Under the pieces are notes generated by a model. That model ran no database searches and was not told where the DNA came from. It saw nothing but the letters and a program-made list of their open reading frames with translations. Of a stretch of DNA of 64,000 bases, positions 1-12,900 are shown piece by piece. Source of the stretch: Siphonodentalium dalli (Eukaryota; Mollusca; Scaphopoda; Gadilida; Siphonodentaliidae); assembly GCA_032622095.1 (NCBI GenBank), contig CP136062.1, forward strand, positions 34,100,918 through 34,164,917, given 5' to 3'. The position numbers and the translations under genes are program-made. Every line of letters begins with the position of its first letter. Positions within the stretch are counted from its first letter, which is position 1.

Positions 1-212
1 GGAAATCCGCACACTTATACGGCTAATCTATCAGTGATTTCAATGGCTGATAAATGGCTAACCATCGGCCAACAGCGAGTAACTGGCAACCCCACCAAAA
101 AACGATTTCGAGTTACAGAATCCACGATGTAGATTAGAACCCTCATCGCCAGCGATAGCGGGCGAGATGGCTTGGAGTTGTACTCCTAACTGAATGAACC
201 ACCGAGGTCCCT
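1..212 (-). mobile_element. tRNA-derived SINE, copy a (tail cut by window edge)
   Basis: On the minus strand, positions 212 to about 185 read GGACCTCGGTGGTTCATTC then AGTTAGGAG, resembling a tRNA 5' arm and pol III A box (TGGCTCAGTCGGTTAGG in the related copy c). About 60 nt on, GGGTTCTAATCC resembles a B box. The body and tail that copy b shows (28773-28860) lie outside the window. Confidence 0.6.
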
Positions 213-1520
213 TTGATCGCTGGAACCGAACCCGGATATCACCTTAATGTTCTGACATTTAAAGGTCGCATTTATAACCCCACCTTTCGCATATTATCTG
301 GAAGGGCCGTGGCAGATATAATATATCGAATCACGATGAAAATTTGGTACGTATTATATAATTAGTTTGTTCATTAGAGGACCATATAATGTTGTAAGTA
401 TGTTTATACCCCATAACGAAATTATCGGGGTATATAGGAATCAACTTGCCAGTCCGTCCTTTGGGTCGTTCGTTCTCATTTGTGCTGTTTGTGATCTAAA
501 TATTATGTCGAGCCCATATCAATGAACTAAAATATTGTTTGAACTAAGCTCCTAATATGGAGATATAAATTTTCAAAGCGAACATTTATGAGGTTTTTTT
601 TTGGTGTCCAAAGTCAATGAGGAAACGTGTCCGTGAATTGAGAGTTACTATACTGTCCAATGTTAGTGAGGCAAAGTGCCCATGTACTATGAGTCATTAT
701 ACTGACCAAATATTGTGAGGCAAACTGTCAATATAGGGACGCAAAGTGTTCATGAATTAAGAACTACTGTACTTGAAACATAGAGAGGCAATGTTCATTT
801 AGAAGGACACACAATGTAAACATTTGTTATATCTCAGTGACGATTGGAATTTTGATGCTTTTTAACTAACCTGTTAATTACAAACTAATACAAGCTCATT
901 AATATGAACATCGAACTTACCTCATAACCACAAAATGTTAGAACCTGTTTTGATAACTCATACATATGGACACAAATGTAACTCATAACATGTTTCACTC
1001 ACAAACGCTGTGTGTTGGCGGCACCGTCTGTAAACGCAATTTTGGCCGGGTTTTTAATGCAGATATATCCCGTTACGCAACATGCATAATTTTGTAAGAG
1101 TTTATATTACAACATTTTTGGTCAATTGTTATTGAAACTTGTAATGAATATATATTACCATGCAAGTCTGTGCACATGCGATTATGAGGCCCGTCGGAAC
1201 TTTTACTAGGGATATCCCCCTTTTTCGACTTACAATTATCATATGAATTATGTTGGCGACATGCATAAATTTGTCCGATCTTGTATCACTTGTGTTTTGT
1301 TCACAAGGAGAGTGGGGTATCATCACTCCCAGTGGGACAGACTTACATCTAGTTCCGTTCTAGAATCATCGTGCTTAGTTCGTCAGAAAATAACAGGAAT
1401 TTTGCTACAATGTCTACTGACGTGACGCCATGTGGCAGCCATATTGGATTTTCGTAAAAAACAACAAATTAAAACAATAACAAATGCCGAACACACAGAA
1501 AAGAGAAAAGAACGCTAAAC
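1..1520. repeat. Large dispersed repeat, copy a (window-truncated)
   Basis: Near-identical to about 28863-30385 over its whole length, with scattered single-base differences and small indels, and more distantly related to 31615-33360. The left end is cut by the window edge. It contains the head of a tRNA-derived SINE (1-212, minus) and ends in a short basic reading frame beginning MPNTQKREKNAK at 1484. Similarity to copy b stops near 1520. Confidence 0.85.
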
Positions 1521-1720
1521 ACGATTCACAAAATACAACATTAAATAGCGAAGATAGTCTTAATCCTTCCCCAAAAAAACAATTAACTAAGGAAGACTTT
1601 AAAAACAACAAACCAAAGAATGAACCCCCATCGCCAATTCTAGGAAATATCCCAAGTCAGATAACAGAACTTATGTTTTATGGTTTATGGCAATTATGCC
1701 AAAGGGGATGTCTGATATGA
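1484..1720 (+). pseudogene. Lys/Asn-rich reading frame fragment at the end of repeat copy a
   Basis: 78 codons from an ATG within the large repeat; charged and polar (KREKNAK, KKQLTKEDFKNNKPKNEPP), like the N terminus of a retroelement ORF1. Repeat copy b begins the same way at 30348 (MPNTKKRKKNAKQ) and then diverges and stops. I do not recognise a family. A chance ORF in a repeat remains possible. Confidence 0.3.
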
Positions 1721-1960
1721 TAACTTAGGGCAAGGTACGCCACGCCACACTGACACACCGAGCAGGCAAATAAAAACCAGCGTGATGCATCGACTGACAA
1801 CAGTAAGGTGTGAACCCTCGGCTATCTAAAAGTCAACAAAAATAGTTAGGATAGTAGAACGGTTGATTATTCATCGGTTATGTAAAGTTTTAATCACGCG
1901 ATAATAGTATAAGGCTTATGCATGTATATATTAAGTAAACACAGTGGTTGCACACCCATT
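1670..1960. repeat. Dispersed repeat shared with about 61757-61960
   Basis: Both loci run from a TTTTATGGTTTATG start through a CCCTCGGCTATCTA block to a GGATAGTA(G/C)AACGG block in the same order. No termini or coding sequence recognised. Confidence 0.6.
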
Positions 1961-2032
1961 AGTTACACAAATATAGATAAAGGTTATCGCAGTATACATT
2001 GGATGAGTATAGTTCCTGCTAAATATAGTTAA

Positions 2033-2624
2033 AGGGGTACTGTACGCCATTTTCAATAAATTCCCGGTGATAACAACGATCTATTATCGATACTATATAG
2101 AAATATAAGTAATTTGAGTCGAAGATGTATTCTGTAAACGCTCAGGTTAATAGGCTATCTTAAAATTTAATAATTTAAAAGTTAATAATTTAATATAAAT
2201 TGATTTTATGGCTCCAGCCATAAAATGGCGTCTCTTAAAATTGGAATTTCCGTGTACAAACCGTAATCAAATTATAATTGAGGGATACTGGATTAATAAA
2301 ACAATTGCACACACGATCGTTTGAAACATTATGCTTATACGGGGAGAAAACCCAAGCCACTCATTGACTAGTGACCATACACTAACTTAAATGAGTATAT
2401 GGGACTGCTAAGCATATAATATAATGTTTATTTGATTCATTTGGTTGAAAACTGTACAAAAATTACTCGACAACGACAATTTGTATTTTTGCATTCCGGT
2501 AAATTTGCCATCCGTAACAATACTTCGTACTCAACAGACTTTCAAAAAATGGAAAAGTTGTTACCTTATTCTCCGACTCGGGGATTATAGAAACCAACAA
2601 CAACATCTTGGGTACAGTACCCCT
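2033..2624. mobile_element. TTAA-flanked MITE (piggyBac-type), copy 1
   Basis: Ends in the inverted repeat AGGGGTACTGTAC and is flanked on both sides by TTAA (2029-2032, 2625-2628), the target duplication typical of piggyBac elements. 592 bp, no coding capacity. A second copy of the same family, with the same termini and flanks, is at 30871-31503. Confidence 0.85.
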
Positions 2625-2628
2625 TTAA

Positions 2629-3330
2629 AGGTTATCGTTGTACATTAGATGAATATTGTTTGTAAATTCCTAAATATATGTTTATGACGCACATTACCCC
2701 ATTTCCATCCATAGTTATGCTACATAGTACCCCTCCCCATTTATGTATGATGTATATGACGCTCGTCTCACAGTTATGATGTATATCATCCCCCTCCCCA
2801 TCTCATAGTTAAGTTTTATGCCAATATGGCAAAGTGCATGGCAGATATAATAATTTGGGGCAACTATAGTTGAAGGTTATCGTCTCTCATTGGACGAGCA
2901 GTTACTCAAAATATAGTTAAAGGTTATCGTTGTCCATAGGATGATATTGTTTGTAAATTCATATATATATATATGGAAAGAGTTAAATGGTTTCCATACA
3001 TGTATACACACGGCAAAAGTTTTATCGCTGTTCAGATATCGTATATTTAGATTTTTAAAATCTTATTATAAATGGTCCACCTTTTCTGGTGGTACGTTTA
3101 TGTTTTTGTTTATTGTTATGCAGTGTTTAACTATCGGTATATCTTGATGGTTTTGGAGGAAAAATAATAAACCCATTTTGGAAAATGTTTACTATACCTC
3201 CAGCTGGAAAAATGTGGCCAAATTTCCCTCTCCATCAAAATACATGACATCAAACTAGATAAAAACCCACGCGAACGAGAGTCTCTCTTATCGGTAATCA
3301 CGTTAATTACGCTAGCGTATGATCATATTA
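2629..3330. repeat. 5' flank with short direct repeats
   Basis: Three related segments around AAAGGTTATCG followed by a CATTRGATGA-like stretch and TGTTTGTAAATTC lie near 2629, 2870 and 2923; a fourth is at 1980-2030. The rest up to 3330 is unrecognised AT-rich sequence. Confidence 0.45.
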
Positions 3331-3640
3331 TTCTCTGATAATGCTTTTTAAATGTTTATGTGTTCCTTGCCGCGCAGAATTTACACCAAAGCGGAAGAAT
3401 AATGTAATCCTGGTAACTACTTCAGACTGTCCATGTATCACGCTGATGAAGACCAACTCATTACTTTTCTCGTGTTTACGCTATACCACTGTCGACAAAT
3501 TCCTAGATACTAATCGCTGTTAATGAACAAACGCACTTCAAACAGTTAGCACTTCAGACTGTATTCTCGACGAGTATCTCAAAGAACACAGTCTGAGGTG
3601 CTGACTAATATTTCTAGACCCTCACCGATATCTATGGACT
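3330..3640. repeat. Dispersed repeat upstream of exon 1, shared with 45830-46210
   Basis: Both loci share ATAATGCTT, a CCGCGCAG block, GACCAACTCATTACTTTTCT and a terminal AACACAGTCTGARGTGCT. One copy lies just upstream of exon 1, the other just upstream of exon 4. No coding content recognised. Confidence 0.6.
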
Positions 3641-3687
3641 AAAAAAATATCATAAAGTCGCAATCGTGTCGTCACATAACGAATAAG

Positions 3688-3903
3688 ATGACAATGTTCA
3701 AGGAGAAAGAGCGCACTAATATAAAAAACTATGTGTACTCTCGCCAGGGATCATCCATTCTTGAGGTTTACATGTATGTGATATACAACTATCTAATTAA
3801 GTACGTTCCAACATACGTGGCGCCGAATTTTATCTCGTTATATGGACTTTTGAACAATGCAGTTGCATGTTTGATCATATGGTCGTTGGATTATGAATCT
3901 GGG
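3688..3903 (+). CDS. CEPT1-like: CEPT-like exon 1 (start codon to residue 72)
   Basis: Opens at ATG 3688, with a second Met two codons on, and ends phase 0 at a gtaagt donor (3904). Reading on past the donor gives an unrelated tail and a stop at 4137. Residues 15-22 (YVYSRQGS) and 43-55 (YVAPNFISLYGLL) align with the family's HRYSASGRS and MAPNxITLxGL blocks, followed by the start of the first membrane helix (NNAVACLIIWSL). The N-terminal leader is short, about a dozen residues before the first conserved block, so an additional upstream coding exon cannot be excluded. No promoter element was recognised upstream. Confidence 0.85.
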
Positions 3904-6900
3904 GTAAGTACATGTATGCATAAATGCACATATTGTGGGAGAACCACATCCGATTTGACACCAAACTTACTAAACGCAAGTATTTCAATAAATGTTGTAT
4001 TACAATTGCAAGCACACAACTTCATTCTTTCATATAAATTAGATAACGTGACTCTCGTTGGCAAAATTACTCTCATCTATTTATCCAGCCTGTTCTCCAG
4101 AACATCCGCACATTATCTGCTTACGTTATCGCTTTAGGTCAGTAATCGGTTGAGAATTGCCTCTTTTTGAGTCGATAATATGCTGAACATGAGAACGTTG
4201 TAGTCACATTGTCGACTCACAATGACGCGATTCTAAGCAGATTATGCACACACAATGATTTTTAGCCAACTCGCGATTGTTCAAGTCAACGCTACTTAGC
4301 ATGTGTTTTCACTGTGGCCATAACACGAAATAGCGGAAATGACTCTACTATCTGCTTATTTCAGAATCAAATAATCACATTATATACCTATTTCACTGTA
4401 TAGTTCGATATGTGCGTATTTGCGCGAGGATTTGTTTTTTATCGGTGATTTTAGACCGGCCCCCAGATGAGGGTAGTTTCACTCGAAAGGATAGAAATGT
4501 TGACGCTATCTTCAATTATCCTTGCCACATGGGGGGTTCCAAAATACCGTGGTATCCAGGGCGGAGCAGGTGGAACATATTTTTTGATATTTTTAGTGTT
4601 TTTGACCTGCAAATTTCAGTATAATCAGGAAAACCAATAAAACAAGACAAATGTCGAATAAAGTATACTTTAATATCATATATTTATTATATCTGGGCTG
4701 CTTAACATTAATCTTGTGCAATAAATAATATTCTCCAACTTTGTTTGTGAAAATGCCAAAAACATTGCAAAAATTGCAGTGCTTTTTAAAAAATGTTTTT
4801 CAGAAGATTTACTAAAATTTATCATTTTTTGGAATAAAGCACTCAGTGGTGCATCAACATTTTTCATAATTATAAACCTGATTCGTTGATATCAACGTCA
4901 CAACCACTGATATCCAACAAACCGAGATATTTTTAAAAACTTAACCCTCCCCTAAAACTTATTTTATATCTGAAAATACCTGTCAAGTCAGAATAGCACA
5001 TTTTTGTTCCGTTGTGTTAACCAATAAAGAGTCTTATCATATATCATGGAATTATAATGTATCTGGGGTGTTTTATGTTATGGGAGAGTCTATTTTGTTT
5101 AAATATTTGATTGTTTTTGGGTAAATCAGCTAAAATGTTCATTATTTTTAAGTGAAAACATTCTGAAAAATTTCCATGACTTTGTCGGATTTATGGATAC
5201 AGCTGCAAAACATGCACCGGAATAAGCATAAATTCATCCCCAATACCAGGCATTAAATTATATAATCATGTACCAGACCAGAAATAAGAAATAAAGTTAA
5301 ACTTAACCCTACCCCAAGATAGTGTTCTTACTGCTTTCAATGTTATGATATATGCTACTCAACTTGAAATATCACTCAGACTAGTGGATCTAATTCATAC
5401 CACATATTGCAATAATATTGCCCACGGATTATGCAATCTCATCTTCACAGTCACTGTCAATTTTATCAAATGTGATGGTATCAGGCAACATAATTACTAT
5501 TCAACATCTTCAGGGAAGTTTGGTTCAAACAACCCAGGTTGCATATAGGGCGTCCACCCATGAAGTGCTATATCGGGGTGGTTGATTTGGCAACGGTTGC
5601 AAGTATCCACTGTTTTTGGTATCATGTGGGGTCGTTTTGGGTGTAGAATTAAAGATTCCTTACATGATGGAAGTGCAGAAAGATCAACTACCTTCTGCTG
5701 ATTTTCAAACTTCTGCTAATTCACTTTTCTCGAACGTTGACCATATATGTATATGGCACATGGTAACTTCTCGATTGTATTAAGAGTGTCACTGTCCAAA
5801 ACCCAATGCGTTCCTAAATAAGCCATGACTTCCATATATTTTGATCATCTTTCCAGCAACTTCCAGAAGACTTTGTTTTCCTTTTCGGAAAAACGATGAA
5901 AGGTAATTATTACCTGTGAAGAAATGCAACCCAATAACTCCATTCTTCTGTATATTTGGCTGCCAAAATGTGGAAAATGGTAGATATTGCCCCACAGTGC
6001 CCCACAATCGCTTACAAGTTGTGGTTGATGTATACAATTGGATATTCTGCCTTCTATACATTGAACACTAACATGTTTGATGCACCTTGGTTAATTTTTA
6101 CTTAATTTGTCACCACTGGTATTACCATACATATTGGATGTTTCTCTCACAAACTTGACATAAATATCGGGGACAAAAATTTCAAGTAAAATGTAACTAT
6201 ATTTGATATGAAAGATGTTTATTGTTTTGATCTACCTTATATGTGTCACATTAATGTTACCAAATTACTTAAAATGGCTTCCGAAATGGCAACCATATCT
6301 TTTACATATTTAGGTAAATAAGAGTTTCTGAAATGTTCTGTATGCGAACGGTATGAATATAATTTGTCAGGTTCGCGCATATCATATCGATTACTGGCAA
6401 CTTGTCTTGATCGGGGTGGCAACATGAGCGTGAGGTAATTGGGGACTTGGTTGTTTATTATTTTAAACATGGTGTGCAACTCGTGAAGTTCTCGTCGAAT
6501 TTCAAGCCTTGACCATCCTACTTCGTCAAACAAGCGATTTATATCTACGGAACGCGTTAATCCTGTTACTATTCTTGCAGCATCCTTGTGTATGTCATCG
6601 AACTTTTTAAATAAGTAATATGTTGCTGTGCCCCACACTACATCGGCATAGTCTATAATTGGTAATATATATGCTATGTATATTTTTTCAAGCGACTTTC
6701 GGTCTAGGTCGTACTTCAGTCTTCTTAATTGTGAGAGACGCGATGTTGCTTTGTTTGCTATTGTATTTATATGAGTGTTCCAGTTTAGATTCGATTGTAT
6801 TTCAAGTCCAAGATGTTTGTGTGAATTTGTAAATAATACATTTTCTTGTTCAAATTTTAAATTCGGGGTCACGTTGTTATTTGTAAGGGAAAAGGAAATT

Positions 6901-9900
6901 GCCCTAGGTTTCGTTGGGTTAAATTTAACTAGCCATTTATTTGCCCAGTCTGCGGACTCTTTCAAGGTCATCGTTCATGTTCTTGGTTAGGATATCGATG
7001 TCATAATGGGTAGTCATAAGGCAAGTATCGTCCGCGTACATTCTTGTGGTTGCATTAATGTGATCAGGGAGGTCGTTTATGTAAACTAAAAATAGGAAAG
7101 GGCCAATAATTGAGCCTTGAGGGACACCCGCTGGGATAACTTCAAAATTTGAGAAGGAGTTGTTCACTAAGACCCTTTGTTTGCGATTGAACAGATAATC
7201 TTTTAGCCATTCTAATAGATTTCCAGAGACTCCATATTGTTCCAATTTATATAGCAGCCCCCTGTGCCATACTCTCTCGAATGCCTTTGATATATAAAAA
7301 AATACTGCACATGTATAGAGGCTGTTGTCGAGACTATGGCACAGGTTGTGATATAATTCTATTAACTGGTATGTTGTACTATGGCCAGGGAGGAAGCCAG
7401 ACTGGTGATTATATAACAAATTATTTTCCGTGAAGTATGTCATAATATGTTGTATGACCACTTTTTCGAAGATTTTGCCTAATGTCGGAAGGAGAGATAT
7501 TGGACGGTAATTTGCGGAATCGGCTGGGTCGCCTTTTTTTGAAAATAGGGATGACGTTTGCCTTTTTCCAGGTTATTGGAAACTTACCAAGATCCAATGA
7601 TTTTTTATAAATTATTAATAGGGGGATTGCGATATTTTCGGCAGTACTATGCAACATTTTTGGGCTGATGCTATCGTGACCATACGCCTTATTTAAATTT
7701 AATGATTTTATAGCGCACACGATACTTTGATATGTGATTGGGATTTCGGATAGTATGTTATTGGATCTACGAGGGAAATAAGGGAGATTTTTGGCATCGT
7801 CCTGTATAGTGGCATTAGAAATGAATCTTGCGTTGAGACACCTAGCTTTTTCGTAATCATCGGTTGCATATGATTTCCCTTCCATTGATACGTCGCCATT
7901 GGGGCTATACAGAGGTGGGGTATTCGTAGATTTCTTTTTGTTAAGTAGATAATTCATAATATGCCAGAAATCGCGGGGAGTGGGGGTTTCATTTATTTTC
8001 TCCTCAAGTTTAGTTTAGAATTGCGATTTTGCATATTTTTTCATGTTGTTAACTTTATTTCTAATATCCTTGTATTTTCTCCAAGTGTGCTCTGTATTTC
8101 GTTTGAGTGCTATTGATCTGAGTCTATCGCGACGTCGTATTTCTCTCCGTATGTCGGAATTAAACCAGAATTTGTCCTTTGTCCTTATCGTCACTGTCAT
8201 TTTGGGGATTGATTGTTCCATTATTTTAATAAATCTCTCGGTAAATAAGCTTACTGCATCGTTTATGTCATTTACTGGTTGCCAGCAATTCATGCCATTT
8301 GCTCTCATTTATTAAGATATTCGCTTTTTGAAAATCTGCATTTTTATAGTTCCAGATAGTTCTTGTGAAAGAGGTCGCATGCAAATGATCATATGAAATT
8401 GTCGCGTAAACAGCGTAATGATCAGACAATTCAAGATTTAGAACGTCAGCGTCCCGGACACTCAAGTTGTTACTCACGATTATAGGATCGAGTAGGGTGC
8501 TGGTTCTAGTGGTAACTCTAGTTGGGGTTTTTATTACGTCCTTAAGTGTATAGAAATCAATAATATTATTGAGTTTGGAAGTGGGGCATAGTAGATTGGA
8601 GTTAAAATCTCCAAGTAGAATTATATTTTGGGAGACATCTAGTGCCTGAGATATGGACAAATCTAGCAGATCCCAATAGTTCGATCGGCAATGTTGATCT
8701 GATCGATACGATAAGCATAGCAAAATATGTTGTGATTTTTAGACAATGTCAAACCATAGCATTGAAGAAGTATCGGTTTCTAAATCGTTTCTCCTTTTGA
8801 AGACCAGATGAGAGGAGCCGTATACGCATAGTCCACCGCCGTAGGAATCTCGATCAAGTCGGATAGGGGGGCTGAAATTATCAATCTCTAGTCTATCGGA
8901 GGGGTACGAGGGGTCAAGGTGAGTTTCGGTGAAACATAAGATATCGAAGTCATTTATATAATGGAATACTGTTAATGTGTTGCCTTCGTGTACAGTTTTA
9001 TGGCTTGGGCTGGGCCCTGGATTGCTGTGTACCGATCCGGAGCATAACAAAAGCATTGATATGACCAGAATAATTAGAGGGAGATTTATTCTTAATCCTT
9101 GAGGTATCTTATAAATTCTATGGGTTTTCGTACTTAATGGTGAGTGGCGAGTAGAAAGCCTCCCTGAATTGAATACGCCAGTCGCGATGCGGTGCTGCAG
9201 TGGCGATATTCCCATTTCGGTCTGTTTAGGTTGGAAAAAGGAACAGTTTCGGCGGCACCGGAGCGAGACTGGCGTACATTGGATACAAATATTTAAATAT
9301 GTCGTGTTGGAGCGGATAGGAGGATGACAGCGCAAGGTGGAAAATGTGATTGTCGGATATCAGTGGCCAATGGTCATGTGAACAGATATACATGGAGTGA
9401 CTGTATGACAATGAATGTGGTGAATCGGTATACAGGGTGTAACTATATAGTCATGGGTCAGCGTGGTTGCACTGTTATGAAGAGGTATGTGTATAAAGTG
9501 AGTGGCTATATCACCATTAGTCAGGTGCATATGTTAACCTGGAGTGATTCTATGGTCATGGTTGGGGAGTATATGTATATCTTGCGTGGCTATTTTGCCA
9601 TGGGTTTGGTCAACATGTATACAGTGACGCATGACCAATGGTAAGGATAATAGCTATAAAAGGATTGACTGTATGATCATGAATTGTCATCACCTGCTGT
9701 GCTTGCATGTTGACTCATGGGTGTATGGCATTTGTGGGGTGTGCGGGTATACACAAGTGTGGCTATACATGCATATGGTCATGGTGATGGGAGCGTGTAT
9801 AAATCAGTGGCTGTATGGCCATTGACGGTATGCATGGAATGGAGTGACTCTATGGTCATGGATGGGATGTATCATATCTTGAATAGCTATATTTGGCCAT

Positions 9901-12900
9901 ATGCGTGGCGAATAGGTATACGGTGAGTAACCGTATGACCAACGGTGAGATGAATAGATATACAAGGATTGACTTATGATCACGAAAGTTGTGTATATGT
10001 ATACAGGCAGTGACTATATGATTATGGGTCATGTGTATGGAGTGAATGATTGACTAACTTGTCATGTGTGGAATGATTATGTGTATGTATACATATGGAG
10101 TGACTGGATGTTAGTGAGTTGTTTTTACTTGTGTAACCTGCACTGGGTCCAATACGCTCCATGAGATTTTGCGCTTAGGTAGTCACCGCTCCCGTGTTTA
10201 AAGGGACACAACAATCTTCCCCGGTATATCCCGATTGGCTGAAGCAATAACATATATATATACGGCGGAATCCCGCAGATAACTATTTTTAGCCACAATT
10301 CCAATCCGCGCGATCCGATTGGTCGGCGATCTTTCGTCACCAATTTGATAAGATTGTTTTGAGAATAATAACTATCATTCTCAAGACCAAATAAATTAAT
10401 TAAAACTTAATTAGTTAGAACGCATATTTGAGTTAGATTATCTGAGTTTTATCTCCGTGTATGTTGTGTTGAATGGGAATGTTGGGTCCTCACATATGAA
10501 ATCAACGATTATTGCCTGGAAAACTTGTCAAAAACTCGGTTCGAATTGAAGTTCGTGTGATCAGATCAGGCTATGTTGTTGACATTCTAATTGAATATTG
10601 TCAACAGCGGGAATTCTCATCCTGATGACCCAGGAGAGTGACTCAGGTCACAATTAATGGGAACTTTTGGAGAACCTATCGTTCAAACACGCAGATTAAA
10701 AAAAAACAGTGTGGGTAGATAGCGTCAGAAAAATGTACATGTAGCAAGTGCAATTTGACACTAAAATGTACATGTATGGCTTTGGACTGGACTGGCCGCA
10801 GTAGGCCTACACTAGTACAGGCCTTGCAGATTCAAATTGAACTAAAGTCTCCAACAGTGACCTGTAGTATTAAAATAACTAATTTCAAAATGTGTGGCCC
10901 AGTATTGTGGGATGCCAAATTGACATTTAATAAATAATTGAGCTTAAGCGCAATAAGGATTCCCTTATTAGCGCAATAAGGAAAAATTTAATTGCCCTTA
11001 AGCACAATAAGAGATTCCTTATTGCGTTTAAGCGCAATAAGGAATTTCCTTATTGGGCTTAAGTGCAATAAGAATATTCCTTATTGCGCTTAAGCGCAAA
11101 TAAGGAATATTACATAAACTCCCTATAATTCCAATAGTGTAGTCCATGGTGCAATGGGTGGAGTTTATTGGTCACATGGTGACTGTCCACGTGTAGGCCA
11201 ATTCAGATTCCATCAGATTCTATCCCTGTTAACAGGCAAATATAGGATAATTCTACTATTTTCTCATGAGGGAGATATTAATTGCACTTAAGCGCAATAA
11301 GGATGTATTGCGGTTAAGCGTATAATAAGGAATGTTCTTAATAAGATTCCTTATTGCGCTTAAGCTCAATTATTTATTAAATGTCAATTTGGCATCCCAT
11401 ACAGTATTAGATATATTGGGAGGAGGGTAGATCATGCCATGAATCTCTACTCTTATGGGATGCCAAATTGACATTTAATAAATAATTGAGCTTAAGCGCA
11501 ATAAGGAATCTCTTATTGCGCTTAACGCTTAAGGAATATTCTTATTGCGCTTAAGCGAAATTAGATCTTCCCTTATGCGCTTAAGCGCAATAAGAACATC
11601 CCTTATTGCGCTTAAGCGCAATAAGAACATCCCTTATTGCGCTTAAGCGCAATTACATCCTTATTGCGCTTAAGCGCAATTATTATCTCCCTCATGAGAT
11701 CACCCCTCTGCAAATAGTAGAATTATCATATATTGCCTGTTAACAGGGATAGATATTGATTGCACCATGGACTAAACCATTTGAATTATAGGGAGTTTAT
11801 GTAATATTCCTTATTGCGCTTAAGCGCAATAAGGAATCTCTTATTGCTCTTAAGCGCAATAAGGAATTTTCTTATTGCGCTTAAGCGCAATAAGGGATTC
11901 CTTATTGCGCTTAAGCTCAATTATTTATTAAATGTCAATTTGGCATCCCATATACTCTGGCTAATATGACTTTGGGGCATAGATTTGGGCCATAGCTATG
12001 GTCATATAGCAATAATGTGGTGTCACTGTATAAGGGCTTGCTTACCTCATATGGTGTACTTATTGACTTAAATCGGGTTAAAAACCCTATTGTCATATTA
12101 TCAGCATCCCTGTCCCAAAAATTGGTGTTTCATTCCGGGAGCTTTGATGTCTCACTCCTCGATCTCTGGTAGTTTTATTAAATCAGCGGCTCTTGCACAG
12201 ATCTATAGTATTTCCAGGTCATATACTGTAGCGCGAATATGGTGTCACTGAGGACCTGCTTCCCTAATATGGTGTACCTGTATATGTACTCGAAAATCAA
12301 AGTTGCCCCAACTAATACAGAAGTTAATACTACCACGAGTTGCCACAACTAAAACAGAAGGTAATGCTATTGCGAGTCTACCATTTCGATAAAGAACTTA
12401 GGCTTGCTCCCATGCAAACCAATGAAAACAAGAGGTGATATGTCAATAAGAGCTAAGGTTGAGTTATGGATAAACCTATTTATTCACCAGGGGTGTTTAG
12501 TTACATACATGTATAACCATGAAATGCGCTTAAGATTAGGCAATTGGTTGTGCGTAAGCAAAATTGATTGCGCTTAAGCACAAATAATTATGTTTTCAAG
12601 AACAAATCACTATGCTTAATCACAATCGATTGCACTTAAGAGCAACGATTGCTCTTAAGCACAATGATAAGTTCAACTAATTGTGCTTAAGTGTAATTAT
12701 TTGTGCTTAAGTGCAATTAATTGCACTTAAGCGCACTTCATTATTAAATGACAATTTGGCCTCCCAGAGGCGAATGCCCGTATAAATCATATTCTACCAG
12801 TACAAAACCTCGGGAACTTTTTTAAGTATTGATAGAGAACCTTATAAAGCTGAAAAAATAACAAGGGGAATATATTTCTTTATTAATACCTGTCGCTTAA

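Noticed and set aside
9324-9926. Overlapping + frames with MVMVG-type repeats
   Set aside because: Translation of a degenerate minisatellite in several frames.
9336-10125. CRISPR-like or regular direct repeat array
   Set aside because: Units are irregular in length and sequence, and the context is a eukaryotic intron.
10909-11398. CAGTATT on both sides of the first palindromic MITE as a target duplication
   Set aside because: The two occurrences sit at different distances from the element ends, so they cannot be a simple duplication.
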